A stretch of 64,000 nucleotides of DNA from Pyropia yezoensis. Taxonomy: Eukaryota; Rhodophyta; Bangiophyceae; Bangiales; Bangiaceae. The stretch lies in assembly GCA_009829735.1 (NCBI GenBank), contig CM020620.1, forward strand, positions 558,001 to 622,000. Direction: 5' to 3'. The notes beneath the pieces are model-generated. The model ran no database searches. It worked only from the letters and a program-made list of their open reading frames with translations, and was not told where the DNA came from. The position numbers and the translations under genes were made by a program. Positions within the stretch are counted from its first letter, which is position 1. Each line of letters starts with the position of its first letter. Below, one piece after another: positions 20,639-28,038 of this stretch.

Positions 20639-21001
20639 TGTAGCAATATGGTTGGCCGTATTGTGACCCTAATGGAAGGGGGGCTACTTCTAATCCTTGG
20701 CTTTCAATTTGAGAGTCCGTACTGGTCACGGTATCTATAAGTTACGTATGACCAGAGGGACTTGCATCTTGGGGTGGAGGGTAGTTAGTAGTGTCTCCGA
20801 GGGTTTATAACGAGGGGGCCGGCGGCGAATCCACCGCCGGCCAAGGCAGAACAACAAACCCCTCCCATTTGGGCTCCCATCTTGGTCCCGTGGCTTGCGC
20901 TCCAAGGACAGCAACCTTGGCCTCCCGGTGACGTTGGTGCCGATCCCCCTTGGTGAGTGTTCCCTGAGAGTGGACGTGCGACGGATCCCTATTGTGCTAC
21001 A
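20639..21001 (+). repeat. 5' LTR of element 1
   Basis: TGTAGC...GCTACA. TATAA at 20806-20810 is followed at once by a 9-bp hairpin (20817-20842), probably near the transcription start. Confidence 0.95.
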
Positions 21002-21002
21002 T

Positions 21003-21021
21003 TGGTGGAGCAGCAGGGGAC
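21003..21021 (+). other. Primer-binding site of element 1
   Basis: TGGTGGAGCAGCAGGGGAC starts two bases after the LTR. It would pair with a tRNA 3' end whose 5' acceptor strand reads GGAGCAG. The identical 19-mer is in the same place in element 2, supporting its identity. The tRNA species is not determined. Confidence 0.75.
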
Positions 21022-21226
21022 GGGTTTCCGTCACCCGTGTGGTGATGCCGTCTTCGGCCCTGGCACACGGATAGGGATCCGGTCCTTTTCTTGTACTCGT
21101 GGTGTTGCGACCTGATCGATTGTGTTGAGTTTTTACCGTTGACTGTGATCTACTGTTACTCTCCCCAATCTACCCCCTCGCTCTCTTATTCGTGGTGATT
21201 GTTACGTCGGTTGACTGATTGTGACT

Positions 21227-23410
21227 ATGTCTACCCAAGAGACGGGGAACGTTCAAGATGACGGATCGGCGTCGACGCCGACTCCGGAGGTGACTACGGG
21301 AACCGAGATCGGGAACCCGATCGACAACATTGAGACGCCAATGCTTTCCGGTGCCGGATCGACCTTTGGCACGGCTCGGACGGCAGGAGGCGGGGGTCCG
21401 CCTCAACTGTCATCGACCGACCTCACTCCGCCGCCTCCTTCACCAGGGGATTCCCTGATGGCATCATTGGCCCGCATCGAGGCCCGGGATTCCGGGCTCG
21501 ACGCCCGTCAAGATCGGACGGAGGACGCAATGGCAGTGTTGATGTCAACACGCCACACGACGGGACCCCGTCGTGTTCCTCCCACACCGGTACGGTTTGA
21601 ACCAGCCGGACTACTTTCGGAGGCCACCAGGGTCAACCCCGGTGTTGCTACTCCTGGACAACCCCCGGACACAGCGGGGTATGGATCCGACTCGTCGGCG
21701 GAGTTAGAACGTAGCCACACGGAGCGATACGCTCGGAGCACCCGAAGCGGACTCCGCGGACACGACCCGGCGGATACTTACGCCGGTGGAGAGTCGGTTA
21801 TTGGGGGAGGGGGTACCCTCTCACAGTACCCCCACGACGAAGGAGGCCAGGCAACTCGGGTTCCCGAGGTGTCGACGCCTGAAGTACAATCTTCAGTGGT
21901 GGAAGCTATGACCGCGCAGGTAACTGCGAGCCTACTGAAGCGGATGGAGTCCGATGAGTTTGCTCATCAACTGGCTAAGCGACTGGATATCCAGGACGCT
22001 GACACTGAGATCGTCAACGAAGTCTTCAGGTCGGTACTGACTCCCGAACGTTATCGTTTGGAGGACCGATCTATCACCGTATCGGAATCGATGCGTAATA
22101 CGTCGCACCGAGCGATTCGCTCTATGCAGACCCTTATGAAGGGAGTCCCTATGTTCTGGGGCCCCAACAGACTCCCGTTTGCAGTCATCGGCTTCTTGAC
22201 TAGCTTTAAGGCAGCCGCGGACAAGGCCCTCGTTAACGAGGGGCTGGCGCTGGAGATCCTCCCGTTCTTTGTTGATGAACGGGTGCGAGGCATTCTTCGC
22301 CAGGCATCCCCGATGCCGGGAATGAGGGTCGCGGCCACCCCCATGGATTACCGTGGGATTCTCAAGGAGCTGCTGAGCAGTTACCTCAGCGAGGACAAGT
22401 GCGAGGACCACTACCGGGCCCTGCGCACTGCCACCGCCCAGAGCTGGGAGGATGAAGAGTTGTTTGGACGCCGGATCCAAGAGCTCGACTACGCGCTGGG
22501 GAAGCTCCTCGGTGGAGGCGAACTACGGGCCATCCTGTTCGCAGGAGTACCCAACTACGTGCGGATATCCGCACGGGGAGCCATTGCGGCCCGGACGAAC
22601 TTCAGTCAACTGATGCATATGCGCAAGTCCCTAGGGGACGCCTACCGGGTTCTACACCCGGAATGTGCCTTGGCCCCGAAGCCTAAGGGTGAGGGAGGCA
22701 AGCCCAGTCTTACCCCGGTACCGAGGCAAGAGAAGGTGGAACGTAAGGCCGCACCAGTACTGGTGGCGACCGAACATACCCCTACGGGCGAGGATGAACC
22801 TCTAGTTGACCAACAGGGCCACCTGTTGCTACCGGCGACGCCGGTGATTGATGAGCACGGTACGGTAGCGTACATTGCCCCGGCGGGGACCCAGTTCCAG
22901 GTTAGCGAGGGCACGGGACGTCGCGTCCCGTACGTACGGACTACGGGGTACTCCCCGGTGACGGGTAACCCTCACCAACCCTCGCCAACATGGGCGGTGC
23001 GCACGGAGGCACCCCCGCAGATTGCGGGCCGACCCAACCGGTTGGGGGAGTCCATGTTCCGGTTGACCCGAGGACCCAAGGCCTACCAGGGAGCAGGCAC
23101 TCGGGCGCCTGAGGGAGGCAACTGCAGCTACGGGGCTACCCCGATGCGAACTCAAGGGGGGACCGGCACGTCCGGATGTATGTTGTGTGGGGATCCCCAA
23201 CACTGGGTGTCTTCCTGCCCACTCATCCCCGAGGAGTCTCGGCGGGCAGCGGCGCAACGCAAGGCATCCACCGGGGGGTATCCCGCCAGAGCACCCGGAC
23301 CCGCACCGGGTAGGCAGCCAGCTCCAGGTGGAGTACTGGCCGTCGAGGAGGCACCTCCTCAGCAGGACGTCCCGGCGGACAGCACCCTACCAAGGGCGGG
23401 AAACGAGTAA
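21227..23410 (+). CDS. gag: Gag polyprotein of element 1
   Basis: Capsid/nucleocapsid precursor that packages the element RNA. 727 residues from the ATG at 21227; the frame begins with a GTG two codons earlier. The N-terminal third is Ser/Thr/Gly/Pro-rich and probably disordered. The central part (about 22000-22660) is helical with FRSVLTPERYRLED and RRIQELDYALGKLL-type segments, as in Ty3 capsids. The C-terminus has one CCHC knuckle, CMLCGDPQHWVSSC (CX2CX4HX4C, about 23178-23219). It ends TAA eight bases before the pol ATG. The frame carries perfect palindromes (21556-21575, 21855-21868, 22227-22242). No lesion. Confidence 0.9.
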   Translation: MSTQETGNVQDDGSASTPTPEVTTGTEIGNPIDNIETPMLSGAGSTFGTARTAGGGGPPQLSSTDLTPPPPSPGDSLMASLARIEARDSGLDARQDRTEDAMAVLMSTRHTTGPRRVPPTPVRFEPAGLLSEATRVNPGVATPGQPPDTAGYGSDSSAELERSHTERYARSTRSGLRGHDPADTYAGGESVIGGGGTLSQYPHDEGGQATRVPEVSTPEVQSSVVEAMTAQVTASLLKRMESDEFAHQLAKRLDIQDADTEIVNEVFRSVLTPERYRLEDRSITVSESMRNTSHRAIRSMQTLMKGVPMFWGPNRLPFAVIGFLTSFKAAADKALVNEGLALEILPFFVDERVRGILRQASPMPGMRVAATPMDYRGILKELLSSYLSEDKCEDHYRALRTATAQSWEDEELFGRRIQELDYALGKLLGGGELRAILFAGVPNYVRISARGAIAARTNFSQLMHMRKSLGDAYRVLHPECALAPKPKGEGGKPSLTPVPRQEKVERKAAPVLVATEHTPTGEDEPLVDQQGHLLLPATPVIDEHGTVAYIAPAGTQFQVSEGTGRRVPYVRTTGYSPVTGNPHQPSPTWAVRTEAPPQIAGRPNRLGESMFRLTRGPKAYQGAGTRAPEGGNCSYGATPMRTQGGTGTSGCMLCGDPQHWVSSCPLIPEESRRAAAQRKASTGGYPARAPGPAPGRQPAPGGVLAVEEAPPQQDVPADSTLPRAGNE

Positions 23411-23418
23411 GAGCAAGG

Positions 23419-26400
23419 ATGACCGGGGGGCGCTGGGGTAACCCAAGCAAGCCACCCCGGAGTACCGCGGGGAGAGCCCCACGGAGAGCGCGGTTGAGCC
23501 GACGCCGCATCAACCCCCGAGTACACCTTCCGGCCCCGACGACACGGCGTCAGGGGATTGATGACCAACCACCAAGGTTGGGAGGAGAGGACGGGAAGCC
23601 CCGTCACATGGAACCAGACAAGGGCCCCGTTGAGAATGCCCGAGCTACACCGGATATCGGTGTAGGCCACGTACTGTTCACCTTGGAGAACTTCAAGGTA
23701 TCAGCTACACTGGGGGTTGACCCCCAGTCGATACGATCGTACTACCCTGTACTGGATACAGGGGCTGGACCCAACCTTATCCGGAAGGACACCCTCCCGG
23801 ACAAGTGGCTTCCGCGAGTCAGAGTGACTCGGGGACCCACCATCAAGGACGCGAATGGTCGCCTCATTCGTACGACCGCAGCAATGTCGCTGCGGGTTAT
23901 CATCGGGGAACTCACCACGGAAGTCGACTTCCTGGTGTGTGAGACCCTATCGGTGCCCTGCATACTGGGGTGCACCTTCATCAACGTTCACGTCGATGCA
24001 ATCCGGCCAGGCCGGAGGACCGTCGAGCTTCAAGAAGCCGACGGGACGAAGCGAGGACATACGGCTATCGTCAGGGACCTGACGCTACAAGGGAGCCACG
24101 TTAACGTGGCTGAGGTGTACGCAAGCGTCGAGCCGAAGACACTTCGGTTGGCCAAGCGAACTCGCTTTGAGCCGTTGTCGGAGACAGTCCTCCCGGTTAA
24201 CTGTGACCTCGCAGGCATCTGCAGAGTCAAGTCCAACCTGCGGACGTACAAGCGCCATGGGTTGACCATGGCCAACGGTCTCATCGACCTCCCAGCAGGA
24301 GGGTCGTCCCTCCTTGTGATGGCGAACTATCGCCGTAAGGCAGTCACCCTCCCGAAGGGAACTATCCTCGGGATTGCCGAGCTCTACGAAGGAGATATCC
24401 TTACCCCTGACAAGAAAGGTCAAGTGGAACCACTTGATGTGCTGGCGGTCGCCGAGACCACCGAGCGACAGCAACCCGATGACGGGAAGTCTGACCCATC
24501 GGCGCCTTCGGTGGACATGCCGCCAAAGGACCAAGAAGCACTGAAGGCTCTGGCCGAGGCTGACCTCGACCACCTTCCCCCTTCGGTAGCCGAACGGGTA
24601 CGACGGATGCTAAGAAAGCACGACGTCATGTGGACAGGCGGGGCCTTGGGTACCATTGGGGCAACCCAACATCGGATAGACCTGGTACCAGGCGCACGCC
24701 CCGCCCGGTCGCAACCGCACCGAGCGGGACCTATGCAACGAGAGATCGTTGATGGAGAAGTGAAGAGGATGAGTGAAGCGAAGGTGATACGACCTTCGAT
24801 GTCGGAGTGGGGTGCCCCAGTCGTTATCGTACCGAAGAAGGATCAAACCCCTCGGTTTTGCATCGATTATCGACGCCTCAACTTGGTTACCAAGAAGGAC
24901 TCATACCCTTTACCAAGGATGGATGAATGCATCGACTCTCTGGGGGAAGCTACGGTGTTTACCACCATCGACTGCAATGCCGGATACTGGCTGATCCCGG
25001 TGGCGGACGAGGATATTCCAAAGACGGCATTCGTCTGTCACAGTGGAGTGTACGAGTTCCTAAGGATGCCCTTCGGATTGTCCAACGCCCCCGCTACATT
25101 CCAGCGGGCTATCGACATTATACTGTCGGGGGTGAAGTGGCGTAACTGCCTAGTGTACCTCGATGACGTCATCGTCTTCTCGCGTAACATGGATGACCAT
25201 GTGCAACATGTTGACGAGGTACTCACCCTCTTGCGGAACGCCGGGGTAACCCTGCGTCTGAAGAAGTGCGCCTTCTTCCAACAGACGGTCGAGTACCTGG
25301 GCCACCAGATAACCCCTGGTAAACTAGGGGTACTCGAAGTCAATACCCGGGCACTCCGGGATGCCCGGTTCCCTAACACCCAGACGCAGCTCAAGAGCTT
25401 CCTGGGAATGTGCAACGTATACCGACGGTTCGTCAAGGACTTCGCTTGGATAGCTAAACCGTCAACGGTTCTTACGACCAGTACCCTGCCCAAGGTACTC
25501 CAACCCCCTTCGCCTAGCGAAGAGGAGGCATTCGAGTCGCTGAAGCGAGCCCTACTGTCCCCACCCGTCCTTGCGTTACCGCACCGACGGGGTACCTTCG
25601 TCATCGATGTCGATGCGTGTGATACACAAGTGGGATGCACCCTGTTGCAGGGAGAGACGTTGATCGGTACCGATAACGTTATCCCGGACCTACGTCCGGT
25701 AGGGTACTTCAGCCGGACACTCAACCCGGCTGAGCGTAACTATAGTGCCACCGAGCGTGAGTGCCTCGGAGTTATATGGGCAGTGCAATTGCTCCGTCCA
25801 CACCTGGAGGGCTCCAGGTTCATTGTGAGGTCCGACCACGAACCCCTACGATGGCTCCTCAACCTTGGTGACAAGGACTCCGATAGCCATGGGAGGCTAG
25901 CCCGATGGAGGTTGAAGATGGCCGAGCACGACTACCGCACCGTGTATAAGGCTGGGTCAACCCACCACCTCGGAGACGCGCTGTCTCGACTCGACACCCC
26001 GAGCGGGGATACCCGCCCGGTGGACGAGGACATCCCGGTGGTACCGGTGTGCATGGTGGGTAATGCTACCCAGGGTATGGTTGACCATACCATGGCACAC
26101 CTTGCGTGCCCATTGACCCTCGCGGACTTCCGCGAGGCACAGGCCAATGACGATGACTGTAAACGCCATCGTGCTAACCTCCTGGCCGGGACGGCCGGCA
26201 TCTTCTCCGAGAACGAAGACGGACTCATATACCGGCAGGCACCCGCCGAAGGACGACATCAAGTCGTAGTTCCCGTGTCCTTACGGCAAGCCGTCATGGA
26301 ACGAGAACACGAGAACCCTACAGCCGGACACCCGGGGGGTTCACGTATGTTCGCAGCAATGCGAAGGTTCTTCTACTGGCCAGCAATGGCCGTCGACGTG

Positions 26401-27585
26401 GTCGACCACGTAAGGGGATGCCACCCCTGCGCACGTAACCGCATGAGTCTACATAAGCAGGCGTCTGCCATGAAGCTATTCCCACCCGATGGGCCCAACG
26501 AGCAAGTCGCTATCGACATACTCGGGCCACTTCCGGTAACGGAAGAAGGAAACAGGTACATCCTGGTCATGTCGGACCGCTTCACCAAGCTGTCACGAGC
26601 GGCAGCCATCCCGAATGATACGGCATACACGATTATGAACGCAGTGTTTGACCACTGGATCAGTGCACACGGAGTCATGAAGCAACTCCTCTCCGACAAC
26701 GGAGCAAACCTTAGGTCAGCATTCTGCACTAAGGTCCTGGGCATGTTCGGCATCGAACCACGTCGGGCATCCGACTACCACCCGCAGTCCAACGGGCAGG
26801 TGGAGCGGTTCAACCGCACCATCGTAAAGATGCTACAGTGCTACGTGGCCGAGCACACGAACACTTGGGACAGGCTTCTGTCCGTACTCACCCTGGCATA
26901 CAATGCCAGGCCACATCGGAGCACAAACATCGCTCCGCTGGAGTTGGTCATGCCACTAGGCGTCGGTAACCTGACGCTGCCACCCGGCAGGTGCACTCGG
27001 TATGATACACCAAAGGGCCGACCGGCCGAACGGATCCACTTAGCTTGGTTGGCCAAGCTATCGTGGATGATACCGAAGCTCAAGGGTGCCCTTGACAGAA
27101 CACAACTTCGATACAAGAAGAACTTCGACGCCCGGTTACGGGTGCGCAACGCAACCCTGGTAACAGGTGACTGGGTCTATATCAGAAACCAGAAGTTCCG
27201 GGGGAACAAGCTCATGCAACCGGTCAAGGGACCGTACCAGATTCTCCACAGAGATGACCACTCTGTTATCTTACACTCCGATACGGAGATCCAACGCATC
27301 AGTGTGAATGATGTCACACCTGCTCCGAAGCCGGAACAGCCTCAGCCGGTACCGGCTGGGTTGCTACATGAAGCTCTTACAACCCACCGGTCAGATGACC
27401 CGGTGGGACCGGATGGGATTCCATACCAAGTAGAGAGCGTGGTCGGACACACCGACCCGGACCTACCAGGACCCTGGTACGTCAAGGTTATGTGGGTCGG
27501 ATACGACTCACCCACCTGGGAACAGGCGGCGAATATACCCCGCCAACTCCTCATGCCTTACATGAGGCGACGACGCCTACTGTAA
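23419..27585 (+). CDS. pol: Pol polyprotein of element 1 (protease, RT, RNase H, integrase, chromodomain)
   Basis: 1388 residues, starting at an ATG 8 bp after the gag stop, in the -1 frame relative to gag. The pol frame is open across the gag stop, so either frameshifting or reinitiation could express it. Retropepsin: VLDTGAGPNLIRKD, Asp113. RT: CIDYRRLN, MPFGLSNAPATFQ, YLDD at 580-583. RNase H: FVIDVDACD, ATERECLGVIWA, SDHEPL. Integrase: HHCC region HPGG...CHPCARN, then Asp1033, Asp1093 and Glu1129 (35 residues between the last two). The C-terminus from about 1336 (YQVESVVG...YVKVMWVGYDSPTWE) is a chromodomain, thought to guide insertion to marked chromatin. All catalytic residues are present, so it may be active. 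Confidence 0.96.
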   Translation: MTGGRWGNPSKPPRSTAGRAPRRARLSRRRINPRVHLPAPTTRRQGIDDQPPRLGGEDGKPRHMEPDKGPVENARATPDIGVGHVLFTLENFKVSATLGVDPQSIRSYYPVLDTGAGPNLIRKDTLPDKWLPRVRVTRGPTIKDANGRLIRTTAAMSLRVIIGELTTEVDFLVCETLSVPCILGCTFINVHVDAIRPGRRTVELQEADGTKRGHTAIVRDLTLQGSHVNVAEVYASVEPKTLRLAKRTRFEPLSETVLPVNCDLAGICRVKSNLRTYKRHGLTMANGLIDLPAGGSSLLVMANYRRKAVTLPKGTILGIAELYEGDILTPDKKGQVEPLDVLAVAETTERQQPDDGKSDPSAPSVDMPPKDQEALKALAEADLDHLPPSVAERVRRMLRKHDVMWTGGALGTIGATQHRIDLVPGARPARSQPHRAGPMQREIVDGEVKRMSEAKVIRPSMSEWGAPVVIVPKKDQTPRFCIDYRRLNLVTKKDSYPLPRMDECIDSLGEATVFTTIDCNAGYWLIPVADEDIPKTAFVCHSGVYEFLRMPFGLSNAPATFQRAIDIILSGVKWRNCLVYLDDVIVFSRNMDDHVQHVDEVLTLLRNAGVTLRLKKCAFFQQTVEYLGHQITPGKLGVLEVNTRALRDARFPNTQTQLKSFLGMCNVYRRFVKDFAWIAKPSTVLTTSTLPKVLQPPSPSEEEAFESLKRALLSPPVLALPHRRGTFVIDVDACDTQVGCTLLQGETLIGTDNVIPDLRPVGYFSRTLNPAERNYSATERECLGVIWAVQLLRPHLEGSRFIVRSDHEPLRWLLNLGDKDSDSHGRLARWRLKMAEHDYRTVYKAGSTHHLGDALSRLDTPSGDTRPVDEDIPVVPVCMVGNATQGMVDHTMAHLACPLTLADFREAQANDDDCKRHRANLLAGTAGIFSENEDGLIYRQAPAEGRHQVVVPVSLRQAVMEREHENPTAGHPGGSRMFAAMRRFFYWPAMAVDVVDHVRGCHPCARNRMSLHKQASAMKLFPPDGPNEQVAIDILGPLPVTEEGNRYILVMSDRFTKLSRAAAIPNDTAYTIMNAVFDHWISAHGVMKQLLSDNGANLRSAFCTKVLGMFGIEPRRASDYHPQSNGQVERFNRTIVKMLQCYVAEHTNTWDRLLSVLTLAYNARPHRSTNIAPLELVMPLGVGNLTLPPGRCTRYDTPKGRPAERIHLAWLAKLSWMIPKLKGALDRTQLRYKKNFDARLRVRNATLVTGDWVYIRNQKFRGNKLMQPVKGPYQILHRDDHSVILHSDTEIQRISVNDVTPAPKPEQPQPVPAGLLHEALTTHRSDDPVGPDGIPYQVESVVGHTDPDLPGPWYVKVMWVGYDSPTWEQAANIPRQLLMPYMRRRRLL

Positions 27586-27662
27586 CAACCCAACCGACAC
27601 CGACTTCGGCTGTTGGGGGGTGAGGCTATACCTACTAAGAAGGGTGTGACATGGTTACGGCA

Positions 27663-27856
27663 GACTTAGGTTTCTAAGTCAAATCAGACTTAGGTTTCTA
27701 AGTCGAACCAAGCTTAGGTAACTGAGCAAAACCCGAACCTTAATAAGTTCACTTAAAGGTAAAGGCTAACTTCGATAATATCGAAGTAACTAGGGGGCTT
27801 ACCCGGGAGGATGACCTCCCCAAGCCAAGACACAAAGTGAGGGAGGATGACCTCCC
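27663..27856. terminator. Hairpin cluster between the convergent pol and antisense ORFs of element 1
   Basis: Five perfect hairpins in 194 bp: GACTTAGgtttCTAAGTC twice (27663-27680, 27687-27704), CTTCGATAaTATCGAAG (27770-27786), and GGGAGGatgaCCTCCC twice (27805-27820, 27841-27856). The site lies between the pol stop (27585) and the antisense ORF stop (28039). A role in 3'-end formation for both transcripts is inferred. Confidence 0.5.
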
Positions 27857-28038
27857 CAAGCATGAACCAACCGGAAGAAGTTGGACGGGAGGCAAGGCAC
27901 CACTGAGCCAGAAGGGGTACTCCCCAGGGCAGCAAACAGAGGCAAGCAATGCCCCCAAAGGGGATGAGTTTATACTCACTAATACCCGGCCACCATAAGG
28001 GCCACCGGGTCCCTCTCCCGTACAAACAATAACACTCC

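Noticed and set aside
19692..20666. Open frames of 200-324 codons on both strands
   Set aside because: They are the 72-bp minisatellite read in frame and extend into an LTR. No start context or non-repetitive domain supports a gene, so they are kept only as a question under findings.
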